Shown here: piece after piece, positions 18,165 through 25,970 of the stretch | How positions within the stretch are numbered: position 1 is the stretch's first letter | How the letters are laid out: each line of letters starts with the position of its first letter | Assembly: GCF_020886695.1 (NCBI RefSeq) | Contig: NZ_AP024485.1 | Coordinates: forward strand, 1,931,001-1,995,000 | DNA: 64,000 nt | DNA from: Pseudodesulfovibrio sediminis | GTDB lineage: Bacteria > Desulfobacterota > Desulfovibrionia > Desulfovibrionales > Desulfovibrionaceae | Direction: 5' to 3' | Position numbers and translations under genes: made by a program | Notes under the pieces: model-generated | Database searches by the model: none | What the model saw: only the letters and a program-made list of their open reading frames with translations | Told to the model about the DNA's origin: nothing

Positions 18165-18360
18165 TTTCGCCTTTACGGCGACCTGCTTTTTGCGAAGCGG
18201 CAAAAAGGAGGCAAAAAACGCTTTTTGGGGTGTGAGCGAGGAAGCGTACCCAAGAGCCTGTAGGCGACTGCACTGCCCGACAGGATGTCTGCGACGCAAA
18301 CTCGGTCGGGCTACGCTGCGTCGCCCGGGACAGGCTCTAAGGTTCGCTTCCGATTGCCCA
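18165..18360. repeat. Structured intergenic element with long nested palindrome
   Basis: A small hairpin (CTTTTTGC/GCAAAAAG, 18186-18207) resembles the ends of repeat copies A and B. It is followed by a nested set of complementary arms: GAAGCG 18241-18246 with CGCTTC 18345-18350, AGAGCCTGT 18253-18261 with ACAGGCTCT 18330-18338, GGCGAC 18263-18268 with GTCGCC 18320-18325, and GCCCGAC 18275-18281 with GTCGGGC 18305-18311. This could be a cruciform or a structured RNA. No convincing protein gene lies in 18051-18890. Confidence 0.5.
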
Positions 18361-18484
18361 TCGTTGAAGAAAATGCACTTTTGGTGTGGGAGGCGTAGAT
18401 TTTTAGGCTGTCGGCAACCTATTGGGCAACCAGAGATACCGAATGCAGTCTGCTCAATTCGCTCTAGCTTAGCCCTGTTTGCAA

Positions 18485-18695
18485 GGCTTAGAAGCTGACA
18501 ACGAAGGGACGGCGGCTCCGGTAAGGTGATAAGAATGCACCAACTCACCCCGGCGAATCACGAAAAGGACTGCCTTTTATTACTCTGGCCTGGAGCCGTC
18601 CCGAGTTGATCAGATTCTTGCCGTCAAACCTTGGGCGGGCAAACTAGCGCAAGGAGCTTTTTGCGTCTCTTTTTGCTCCCCAAAAAGAGACCGCC
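18485..18695 (-). repeat. Intergenic repeat element, copy B (inverted relative to copy A)
   Basis: Read on the minus strand it has the same landmarks as copy A: an 11-bp T5/A5 hairpin (18665-18675 with 18681-18691), AAGAATCTGATCA 45 bases beyond the hairpin (18619-18607) and TGTCAGCTTCTAA (18500-18488), then GGGCTAA. The hairpin-to-motif spacing is the same as in copy A although the hairpin arm sequences differ. Confidence 0.6.
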
Positions 18696-18890
18696 GCCCG
18701 CGAAGGGCATGGAACAAGTTGGGTGCGGCACGCACCCAAGAGTGACTCTCGCTCCGCAGGAGCGCATCTTCCACTCTTCATGGCCGCCAAAAGCGGCATT
18801 CCTTTACTCTTAAAGGCCTGCTGCTCGAAGCACTCCCCCTCCCCCCTTTGGGTGACAAACCGACCCTCAATACGATACACTTTTAAGATC

Positions 18891-20078
18891 ATGCAACCAT
18901 GGATTCTCCACATCGACATGGACGCCTTTTTCGCGTCCGTGGAACAACTCGACAACCCCGAACTGCGCGGCAAACCCGTGGCAGTGGGCGGCACTTCCGA
19001 TCGAAGTGTGGTCTCTGCCGCCAGCTACGAAGTACGCAAGTTCGGCGTGCGTTCGGCCATGTCCGTGGTCAAGGCGCGCCAGCTCTGCCCGGATATCATC
19101 CTGGTTCCGGGACGCATGAAGCGATACAAGGAGATTTCCCGCATGGCCATGGGTGTGCTGGCCGAGTTCTCACCCACCATCGAACAGGCAAGCGTGGATG
19201 AAGCCTATCTGGATGGCACCGGACTGGAGCGGCTGTTCGGTCCCATTGATGCGGTCTGCCACCGCATCAAGACACGCATGGAGGAGGTCACCGGCCTGAC
19301 CTGCTCCGTGGGCGCGGCTCCGGTTCGCTTTCTGGCCAAGATCGCTTCGGACATGGACAAACCAAACGGCGTCTACATCATTCGCCATGAACAGATACAC
19401 GATTTCCTCCAAGCGCTGCCCGTAAAGAAAATCCCTGGCGTGGGCAAAAAACTGCTGGAAATACTGCACCGGCTGGGTGTGCAGACCTGCGGGGATATTC
19501 TGCAACGGGATCGCGAATACTGGCAGGAACGCCTGGGCAAATATGGCGGCGCACTCCATGACCGTGCGCGCGGCATTGACCCGAACCTCGTGACCCCGTC
19601 CGAACAGGCAAAGAGTTGTAGCGCCGAGAACACGTTTCACGAGGACACAACGGACCGCGTAGTGCTCAAGAAATGGCTGCTGGCGCAATCCGAACGGGTC
19701 GGCGAAGACCTGCGTCGACACGGATACAAGGGCCGCACCGTGACGTTGAAAGTGAAATATGCGGACTTCAAACAGATCACCCGCTCACGAAGTCTGGATG
19801 GCCGCACCGACAATACGACACGTATTTTTGAAACTGCCTGCGATCTTCTACAAAAGCTTGAGTTACGCCGTGCCGTGCGCCTCATCGGAGTCGGTGTCTC
19901 CAACTTCACAGCACGCACCAGACAGGTGAATTTATTTGAGGAAGAGCCGCATGCAGTGGAAGCCACCAGCGAGCTGGACAAGGCTGTGGACGCGGTCCGT
20001 CAGAAATTCGGCGGCAAAGCCGTGGCCAGGGCCGAACTCATTGAGTTCAAGAAAAGCCCCAACAATTCAGATAAATAG
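18891..20078 (+). CDS. dinB: DNA polymerase IV (Y-family)
   Basis: 395 aa. Y-family signature is complete: ILHIDMDAFFASVEQ at the N terminus with the first catalytic Asp, RSAMSVVKARQLCP, and SVDEAYLDGTG with the other acidic residues; the thumb has GVGKKLLEILHRLGV and the little finger RSLDGRTDNTTRIF. It performs error-prone translesion synthesis and is usually part of the SOS response. The ATG at 18891 gives the standard MQPWILHIDMD start; the longer upstream frame has no similarity. No LexA box was recognised by eye upstream. Confidence 0.95.
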   Translation: MQPWILHIDMDAFFASVEQLDNPELRGKPVAVGGTSDRSVVSAASYEVRKFGVRSAMSVVKARQLCPDIILVPGRMKRYKEISRMAMGVLAEFSPTIEQASVDEAYLDGTGLERLFGPIDAVCHRIKTRMEEVTGLTCSVGAAPVRFLAKIASDMDKPNGVYIIRHEQIHDFLQALPVKKIPGVGKKLLEILHRLGVQTCGDILQRDREYWQERLGKYGGALHDRARGIDPNLVTPSEQAKSCSAENTFHEDTTDRVVLKKWLLAQSERVGEDLRRHGYKGRTVTLKVKYADFKQITRSRSLDGRTDNTTRIFETACDLLQKLELRRAVRLIGVGVSNFTARTRQVNLFEEEPHAVEATSELDKAVDAVRQKFGGKAVARAELIEFKKSPNNSDK

Positions 20079-20197
20079 TACCGCTTTGTGCATTATTTCG
20101 TTCACCCTTGCCAAACCTGATGAACATTACTACATAGTACCTGAAGGGAAAATACAATAACCTATAACCCACGAGTTTAACTCAACTATTGAAACAC

Positions 20198-21535
20198 ATG
20201 AAAAACAATAATATCAATATATTGTCCGCTTTAAATCTCATGGCGACAGTCTTTTTGAGCCTGTGTGTCCTGTCTGTTCTTTGTGTTGTACCTGCCCAGG
20301 CTGAAGACGAAGAAGTCAAGGGACTCATGGAGGTCAACCTGTCGGTCAAGCCTGACCCGCTGGCTCCTACCGTGGAGAAAAGCATTGACCACCTGTACGC
20401 CGTGCTCCAGAAAAAAGGGCCTGCCTTTGACATGGCCCAGATTCAGGACATGCTTGATTTTGTCATGGATACCCCCGGTGACCCCAAGGACATAGAACCC
20501 GCCAAGCGATTCGGGGGCAAGGGAATTTGCCTGCGCCGTCAGGTCTCCACCGACCTGGAACGTATCCTCCGCTTCTTCTACAACCCCGAAATTCCGAATT
20601 TCCTCTTGTGCCCCGCTGTGCTGGCGCAGTCCGGCTGGCGTGAAGGCAGTGAATTCCTGGCCCGCGACAAGGGCATGTGGGAAGAGCTGGACAATCTGGC
20701 CACCCCGATCATTGTCCGCGGCAAGGAATATGAAATGACCGCTCCGGACTCTTTTGCCGAAGCCTATTACCTCTATGACCTGAACCGCCTGATGATCCTG
20801 TGCACTTACCGCGACAAGCGGATACTGATTTCAGTGACCGAGCAGGCGGACAAATCCGATGTGGGCCGCAAGGGCGCCATTCTCAACGATCAGGAGTGGG
20901 ATTACTTCTACTCCGGCATTCCCGGCTTGAACAAGGGCATGATCGGCTGGATGGACACCTTTACCTATGCCTCCGGTTCGGTGCAGGTCTATGTCGAGGA
21001 TTTGACCGGCGCTCCCACCACAACGGTCTTTCTGTTCAAGTGGCTCAAGGCCGGTTGGGCTGGATTGAACGTGGTCAAGCGGAGCCATATCTATGACGGC
21101 ACCCTGCGGTACGCACGGAGTTTCGCCAAGGTCATGGAGTCCACCAACCTGACCCCCGACATGGTGGCAACCGCCATGAAGGAAGTGGCTCAACTGACGG
21201 AAGCCGACATGGAAAAACTCATGAAAGAGTACTCCGTCAATTTCGAAGCACGATTCAAGAGCAACCCGAAGCTCGAAACAAATGACTACGCAGAGATTAT
21301 TGAGAATGGCGATTATTTGAATGTGCTTGATAACAAGTCTCGCCGATCCCTGCTCGCACTGGAAAAACTGAAGAGCCTGCTCGGCATGGAAACCCTGGTC
21401 AGTGTCGGCTCCGCGCCCGTACCGGTGCAGGCCGTAACGGAAGTGCCTGTCGAGGAAGATGTGGAAAAGGTTGTCGTCCCGCTGGAAACAGCGAAAGACG
21501 CCGGTATCCAGAGCGAAATCATCCCGGAGGGCTAA
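20198..21535 (+). CDS. Secreted protein of unknown function
   Basis: 445 aa with a clear Sec signal peptide (hydrophobic stretch LMATVFLSLCVLSVLCVV ending at AQA). The mature chain is acidic and has no membrane helix or repeat that I recognise. Its middle part includes WDYFYSGIPGLNKGMIGWMDTFTYASGS and a segment TTTVFLFKWLKAGWAGLNVVKRSH; the C terminus is rich in Val, Glu and Pro. It may be periplasmic. The in-frame TTG at 20189 is rejected in favour of the ATG at 20198. It precedes the small Cys ORF and fliJ-motE, with a terminator in between. I do not recognise the family. Confidence 0.8.
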   Translation: MKNNNINILSALNLMATVFLSLCVLSVLCVVPAQAEDEEVKGLMEVNLSVKPDPLAPTVEKSIDHLYAVLQKKGPAFDMAQIQDMLDFVMDTPGDPKDIEPAKRFGGKGICLRRQVSTDLERILRFFYNPEIPNFLLCPAVLAQSGWREGSEFLARDKGMWEELDNLATPIIVRGKEYEMTAPDSFAEAYYLYDLNRLMILCTYRDKRILISVTEQADKSDVGRKGAILNDQEWDYFYSGIPGLNKGMIGWMDTFTYASGSVQVYVEDLTGAPTTTVFLFKWLKAGWAGLNVVKRSHIYDGTLRYARSFAKVMESTNLTPDMVATAMKEVAQLTEADMEKLMKEYSVNFEARFKSNPKLETNDYAEIIENGDYLNVLDNKSRRSLLALEKLKSLLGMETLVSVGSAPVPVQAVTEVPVEEDVEKVVVPLETAKDAGIQSEIIPEG

Positions 21536-21569
21536 TCACTGGCAAGATTCCGCAATGCACGGTATACAG

Positions 21570-21606
21570 ACGGCGTGACGAGATTTCGTCACGCCGTTTT
21601 ATTTTT
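21570..21606 (+). terminator. Intrinsic terminator
   Basis: ACGGCGTGACGA (21570-21581) pairs with TCGTCACGCCGT (21586-21597) around GATT, followed by TTTTATTTTTT. Confidence 0.9.
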
Positions 21607-21621
21607 TCCAAGGAGAATCCC

Positions 21622-21795
21622 ATGCTGGTAAGTGCTACTGATGCGAAATTTCTGTTCTGCCCGTTGCTGAAAACCCATGATGACAAAATGAAAATGTGTC
21701 AGGTGTCCATGTGTATGATGTGGCGCTGGACCGATGAAGCCAAGGAACTCGGCTACTGTGGGCTGGCCGGCAACCCGCTCCAGATGACAAAATAG
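21622..21795 (+). CDS. Small cysteine- and methionine-containing protein, unknown
   Basis: 57 codons starting at an ATG 5 bases after AAGGAGAA, so translation is credible. The product includes FLFCPLLKTH, a Met/Cys-rich centre (MKMCQVSMCMMWRW) and GYCGLAGNP; four cysteines could bind a metal or form disulfides. There is no signal peptide. It sits between a terminator and fliJ, 26 bases before the fliJ ATG, so it may be the first gene of the fliJ-motE transcript. Function unknown. Confidence 0.6.
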   Translation: MLVSATDAKFLFCPLLKTHDDKMKMCQVSMCMMWRWTDEAKELGYCGLAGNPLQMTK

Positions 21796-21821
21796 GCTGG
21801 CACTTTTAACCGGGAACATGC

Positions 21822-22262
21822 ATGTCCAAGCGTTTTGATTTCAAACTCGACAAGGTGCTCGACTACCGTGAGCAGCTTGAAGAACAGGCAAAAGCCGCAC
21901 TAACCCAGGCAAAGGCCGCACGCGATGCCCAGGCCGAGGTCGTGAACGACCTGAAGGATTGTCTGGCCGCGCACATGCACAAGGAAGAGCGCTCTCGAAG
22001 CAGCTCCAACGACATGTGGCTGTGGCGGCAGTACAAGGAAGCCCTGGAGCAGGACATCTCCGTTGCTCATATGGATTTGAATAGTTTGGAACTTAAATTG
22101 CAACGGTGCCGTACACAGGCCGTGGAACGCTCCAAGGAGAAGAAGCTCCTGGAGAAGCTCAAACAAACGCAAGCCAAGAAGCATCATGAAGAAGAAAGCG
22201 CCCGCGAAGAGAAAGAAAACGACGAAATGGCAACGCTTCGGTACGAATCTCAAGATTTCTAG
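21822..22262 (+). CDS. fliJ: Flagellar protein FliJ
   Basis: 146 aa, almost entirely helical coiled coil, with the FliJ start pattern FDFKLDKVLDYREQLEEQAKAAL. FliJ is a soluble export chaperone/ATPase-stimulating stalk of the flagellar type III secretion system. Its last 77 bases overlap the following motE gene in another frame, which supports co-translation. It lies apart from the other flagellar export genes, none of which are in the window. Confidence 0.85.
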   Translation: MSKRFDFKLDKVLDYREQLEEQAKAALTQAKAARDAQAEVVNDLKDCLAAHMHKEERSRSSSNDMWLWRQYKEALEQDISVAHMDLNSLELKLQRCRTQAVERSKEKKLLEKLKQTQAKKHHEEESAREEKENDEMATLRYESQDF

Positions 22263-22893
22263 AATCCTTGTCAGCCTCGTCTTTCTGGCCCTGCTCAAGC
22301 TCACTGTGTTCGGCATGCTCAGTGTCGATTCCCTGACGCTCAAGATGGCCAACGCCGTCTTGCCTGACGGTTTTCCGAGCACAGCCGTGGCAGCGGATGA
22401 CGCCGAACCCACCACTCCCATCGCGGACAAGGCCGACTCCGAGGCCAACCGTGCTGCCGAGGCCGAAGCCGAAGCCGACAAGGCCACGCCTCCCCGTACC
22501 GAGCAGGATCTGCCCGATGAGTGGAAGGCCCTCAAACGCAAGGAAGAGGAACTGGCCATCAAGGAGCGCAATCTCAAGGAAATGGAAGCGGCCATCAACG
22601 CCGAATCCGTCAAGGTGCAAAAGCTTCACGGCGAGATCAAGCAGATGCTCGACGAGGCCAAACAGATCAAGGACAAGCGCGTCAAGCAGCTGGTTGACAT
22701 GCTCTCCAACACCAAGGCCAAAAAGGCCGCTGAAATTCTCCAATCCATGGATGAAGACCTGGCCGTCAAGGTGCTGTCCGGCATGCGTGGCCGTCAGGCT
22801 GGCGAACTGCTCTCTTTTGTGGAAGCCAAAAAGGCGGCCAAACTGTCCGAGGCGCTCACCAAATTACAGATTCCGTTTAATAACGGCAACTAA
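22186..22893 (+). CDS. motE: MotE-family protein (MgtE-N-like domain), flagellar motor/stator chaperone type
   Basis: 235 aa. A lysine-rich N terminus is followed by a single membrane helix (ILVSLVFLALLKLTVFGML, about 28-46), an Ala/Glu-rich linker, a long coiled coil (LKRKEEELAIKERNLKEMEAAI) and an MgtE_N-like region (KKAAEILQSMDEDLAVKVLSGMRGRQAGELLSFV). MotE proteins act with MotC/MotAB in motor assembly. The start overlaps fliJ by 77 bases; no later start keeps the membrane helix, so the overlap is probably real. Confidence 0.8.
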   Translation: MKKKAPAKRKKTTKWQRFGTNLKISRILVSLVFLALLKLTVFGMLSVDSLTLKMANAVLPDGFPSTAVAADDAEPTTPIADKADSEANRAAEAEAEADKATPPRTEQDLPDEWKALKRKEEELAIKERNLKEMEAAINAESVKVQKLHGEIKQMLDEAKQIKDKRVKQLVDMLSNTKAKKAAEILQSMDEDLAVKVLSGMRGRQAGELLSFVEAKKAAKLSEALTKLQIPFNNGN

Positions 22894-22919
22894 CAGCCAG
22901 TACACTAACGATTTACACA

Positions 22920-22950
22920 GGGCGGTTCCATTGGGAGCCGCCCTTTTTCA
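22920..22950 (+). terminator. Intrinsic terminator after motE
   Basis: GGGCGG (22920-22925) pairs with CCGCCC (22938-22943), extended by TTCC/GGGA, then TTTTT. Confidence 0.88.
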
Positions 22951-23173
22951 TGCCGTACATAGCCGAGGCGTTGAGGCGCCGGCAACCTTTCACGAACAAT
23001 TCTTGCGTTCGGGTGCGCAATTTGCGCGCAATCCGTGTGAGTAAAAATCAAAAATTCAAATATATCAATCAACTTTTCTTCGGCATGCTCGTTGCTCATG
23101 TCATAGCATGAACACACGGCCACCGGCTCCTTCATTTGGATATGACCGGGACTGGCCAAAGGAGGAGAAACAT

Positions 23174-23629
23174 ATGAGGACTCTTATCGCTTTATTGTTG
23201 ACGGTTGCTCTTATGGCAGGATGTCAGACCACCAAGGCGCAAAACACCGCTGCACTCGGCTCACTGGCCGGAGCCACGGTAGGCGCATTGACCTTCAAGA
23301 ACAAGATCTCCGGCGCGGCCATCGGTGCCGGCGCAGGCTTGCTGGTCGGCTATATTGTCGGCAACGAAATGGAAAAGATGGATTCCTATGACCGGAGCCA
23401 GGTCTCCAACACACTGGAAACCGTACCTTCGGGCCAGACCCGTCAGTGGACCAACCCGGACACCCGCATGCAGTACCAGGCAGTGCCTGAACCGCCCCGC
23501 CAGGACCCGCACAGCGGCCGCATTGAACGCGACGTGACCCTGCGCGCCCGCATGGCAAACGGCGAGATGGAGACCGTCTACGCCAAGGCCTACAGGCAGC
23601 CCGACGGCTCCTGGCAGCTGGTCCAGTAG
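23174..23629 (+). CDS. Glycine-zipper 2TM lipoprotein (SlyB-like)
   Basis: 151 aa. A lipoprotein signal peptide ends in LMAGC, and two glycine-zipper segments follow (LGSLAGATVGALTF and AAIGAGAGLLVGYIVGNE). The C-terminal half has WTNPDTRMQYQAVP and ends in a domain with DGSWQLVQ. Such proteins are outer-membrane-associated and of poorly defined function. The ATG at 23174 follows AAAGGAGG. A paralogue with the same architecture lies at 55248-55685. Confidence 0.82.
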   Translation: MRTLIALLLTVALMAGCQTTKAQNTAALGSLAGATVGALTFKNKISGAAIGAGAGLLVGYIVGNEMEKMDSYDRSQVSNTLETVPSGQTRQWTNPDTRMQYQAVPEPPRQDPHSGRIERDVTLRARMANGEMETVYAKAYRQPDGSWQLVQ

Positions 23630-23642
23630 ATCACTGCCATAA

Positions 23643-23690
23643 AGACCGCACAAAAAAGCCGCAGTCGACTGCGGCTTTTTTGTGCGGTCT
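23643..23690. terminator. Bidirectional terminator, 48-bp perfect palindrome
   Basis: 22-base arms (23643-23664 and 23669-23690) flank TCGA, giving a complete palindrome with AAAAAA/TTTTTT runs inside the arms. It separates convergent genes. Confidence 0.88.
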
Positions 23691-23700
23691 GCCTGCCGCT

Positions 23701-24405
23701 CTATGGACGCACGACAAACTTCGCATACAGGGAGTACCCCACATTCGCCACCAGCGGGGGAAAGAACATCACCTTGATCATATGGATGATATCGCGGGTG
23801 GACATCCCCCCATACGGTTTGAAAATAACGACATACACCAGAACCACGGCCATCCAGAAGAGTGAGCCGACGATCCAGGCACGCGTGGCCATGGAAAGCC
23901 CATCCCACCACGAGACACTTTCCCCTTCGGGCCGGACCTCCCTGGCTCTGGCCTCGGCGTTCCTGGCTGCCACGGCAGCGAATTCCTCGGCAGCCCGGCC
24001 CCGTTCCTCCTTTGCCGAGATCTCTTCCGTCTGCATCTCGGCCCAGCGATGACGCGCATAGATCGCGTTGATGATCCAGAGGACCGGATTGAACAGAAGA
24101 ATGGTCCCCACGATCCAGGCCCACCGTTTGCGACGGATAATGAAAAAAAACGGTACAGCGCACAAAATGAACAATGCGGCCAGGACCACGGCCTTGGTTT
24201 CGCCTGTCAGGACCAGTGCCGTGGCCACCAGAGCCAGAAGGCCGTAACCCATCACGCCCATGGCCCCAAGGTAATAGCCCCACCTGTAAACACGCACATG
24301 CGGCATCCGCAGGTGTAACGCTCTATTCCATGACAAGGCGATCGGGGTCGCGATTATCATGCAGACACACAGGATTGCCAGACCGATTATGCGTTCACTG
24401 TTCAT
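23701..24405 (-). CDS. Polytopic membrane protein of unknown function
   Basis: 234 aa. Five or six hydrophobic helices can be read (IIGLAILCVCMIIATPIAL, YLGAMGVMGYGLLALVATALVL, AVVLAALFILCAVPFFFI, WAWIVGTILLFNPVLWIINAI, AWIVGSLFWMAVVLVYVV), with a charged Glu/Ala-rich cytoplasmic loop (KEERGRAAEEFAAVAA) between. No conserved family motif is evident. It is next to the DoxX/MauE-type gene on the same strand with a gap of about 77 bases. Confidence 0.72.
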   Translation of the reverse strand: MNSERIIGLAILCVCMIIATPIALSWNRALHLRMPHVRVYRWGYYLGAMGVMGYGLLALVATALVLTGETKAVVLAALFILCAVPFFFIIRRKRWAWIVGTILLFNPVLWIINAIYARHRWAEMQTEEISAKEERGRAAEEFAAVAARNAEARAREVRPEGESVSWWDGLSMATRAWIVGSLFWMAVVLVYVVIFKPYGGMSTRDIIHMIKVMFFPPLVANVGYSLYAKFVVRP

Positions 24406-24482
24406 GAAGGAACGCCTCCTTGCATTCGTTGTGATGTGGATTGCGGTTCAGGAAGGGAGTGCCACAGACGAAACTGCCCGGA

Positions 24483-24956
24483 TCACGACCGGGAAAACAA
24501 ACTGGTCGCGGATCTAGGGACATGCCCGCCTTTGCGACGCTGCCAGTACAGGAGGATGCAGGCGCCCAGCATGCAGACGTCACGAATAAACGCCTCCAGC
24601 GGTCCAACAGGATCGTTGGTCGTTGAGCGCGGTGTGCCGAAGCAACCGCAATCCGCTTCCAGCCCAATATGCAGCGCATAGAGCAGGATACACATGAACC
24701 CCAACAACTGTACCACAAGCACCCCCAACGCCCCCTTGATATCAAGCACCACACACAATCCGGTGATAACCTCGATGAGCGGAATGACATAGGCCAGGAT
24801 GGTGGACATACGCCAGGTGACCACCCCGTAGAGGTTGATGGTCATGGCAAAGCCCCCCGGATTGGTGAGCTTGATGACGCCGGCGTATATGAACAGCACA
24901 CCCATGATCAGCCTGATCGCGAAATATGCGTGTTTGCCGGTTAGAAAATCGTACAT
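24483..24956 (-). CDS. MauE/DoxX-family redox-associated membrane protein
   Basis: 157 aa with four membrane helices, starting MYDFLTGKHAYFAIRLIMGVLFIYAG. The loop ADCGCFGTP carries the CxC pair typical of MauE/DoxX-type proteins thought to act in disulfide or methylamine-dehydrogenase maturation. The start at 24956 has GGAAGGAA upstream and drops a non-homologous 50-residue extension that the open frame would allow. Probably inner-membrane. Partner proteins are not evident nearby. Confidence 0.82.
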   Translation of the reverse strand: MYDFLTGKHAYFAIRLIMGVLFIYAGVIKLTNPGGFAMTINLYGVVTWRMSTILAYVIPLIEVITGLCVVLDIKGALGVLVVQLLGFMCILLYALHIGLEADCGCFGTPRSTTNDPVGPLEAFIRDVCMLGACILLYWQRRKGGHVPRSATSLFSRS

Positions 24957-25244
24957 ATTGTTCCTTCCTTGAATCACGGTGCCAGACCATAAGGGGTTAT
25001 TTCGGTCAGTGCAAATACAGAGAACGTGGTGCCAGATGCTGCACCTTTGGTGTGAAATTTTTTTCTCTACCAAAAGTCTAGAAAAAATCAAGAATATCAA
25101 CCACAACCAGTCACTGCCTTGATCAACTTCTTAAAAAATCTTTAATATTAAGTGGATAAAGATATTTTTTTCTTGAATTAACCGTATATATTCTGTACTC
25201 CAATGAAGAACAACAAGGTCTGTACGTTGTCAAAGGGGGAATGT

Positions 25245-25853
25245 ATGAGTGGTAAAAAAGTGCTTTCCGTGGCTGAGATCGCCCGCGAATTGGATTTGCC
25301 CGAATCCACGGTCCATTATTGGAAAAACCGGTTCGCCCAGCATCTGCCCAGCATTGGGCGCGGTCGCCAGAAACGGTTCAAACCCGAAGCCATTGAAATT
25401 TTCAGCACCATCTCCCGCCTGCTCAAGGAAGGACATACCGCCCGCGACGTCATGGACCAGCTTTCCCACAACTACCCTCTGCAGGCAGACGCCATCCCTG
25501 CCACGTTGCAAAACGACACGCCTCTGGTCGCCCCCTCTGACGCCATGGAGCCAGCCATGAAAATGGCTGCGGCCATCGGGCTGGAAATCGCCAAGTCAGT
25601 CGGCGAAGGCATACGCAGCGTACTCCAGCCAGAAGGCGGGACCGCTCCCGATGTTTCCGATATCCGGCAGGGGCTGGAAGACGCTGCCGAGCGCATCACG
25701 ATCTCCGCAGCCGAGACAGAGGCGCTCAAGAACGAAAACCAGGTGCTCAAGGATAAACTGGCTGTCATGGAGGCGGAAATGGTCCGTCTGCGCAAGGATC
25801 GCCGGGAAATGGAAAAGTACCTCCTTGACAAGATCAAATCTGTGTCTACTTAA
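25245..25853 (+). CDS. MerR-type HTH regulator with C-terminal coiled coil
   Basis: 202 aa. A MerR-like helix-turn-helix (VLSVAEIARELDLPESTVHYWKNRF, then RQKRF and RLLKEGHTARDVMDQL) occupies residues 1-75. The C-terminal part is a linker and a coiled coil (TEALKNENQVLKDKLAVMEAEMVRLRKDRREME). No metal- or drug-binding cysteines are present. The ATG at 25245 follows AAAGGGGGA; an upstream in-frame ATG at 25203 has no comparable ribosome site. It lies before htpG but two hairpins intervene, so co-transcription is doubtful. Confidence 0.82.
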   Translation: MSGKKVLSVAEIARELDLPESTVHYWKNRFAQHLPSIGRGRQKRFKPEAIEIFSTISRLLKEGHTARDVMDQLSHNYPLQADAIPATLQNDTPLVAPSDAMEPAMKMAAAIGLEIAKSVGEGIRSVLQPEGGTAPDVSDIRQGLEDAAERITISAAETEALKNENQVLKDKLAVMEAEMVRLRKDRREMEKYLLDKIKSVST

Positions 25854-25854
25854 A

Positions 25855-25939
25855 CCTCGTTCAGAGGTTTGATCCCTTCCGAACACTCTCGCTTACATAT
25901 TGTCCCGCCGGTTCAGCCCCCACAGGCTGAACCGGCGGG
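25855..25939. terminator. Two hairpins between the MerR-type gene and htpG
   Basis: A 7-bp stem AAACCTC/GAGGTTT just after the stop codon and a perfect 15-bp stem (25904-25918 with 25925-25939, CCCGCCGGTTCAGCC arm). Neither has a T tract, so the second could be a terminator or a structured htpG leader. Confidence 0.55.
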
Positions 25940-25970
25940 CGTTCATATCATCTCACATGGAGGTATTGTA

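Noticed and set aside
18190-18498. 102-codon frame in the 18.05-18.9 kb gap
   Set aside because: Lies across the nested palindrome; composition follows the repeats and there is no ribosome site.
18165-18695. CRISPR array
   Set aside because: The repeats are inverted and differ in length; no regular direct repeats with spacers.
25203-25244. Upstream start of the MerR-type gene at 25203
   Set aside because: No ribosome site before it, while 25245 has AAAGGGGGA and begins the conserved HTH.
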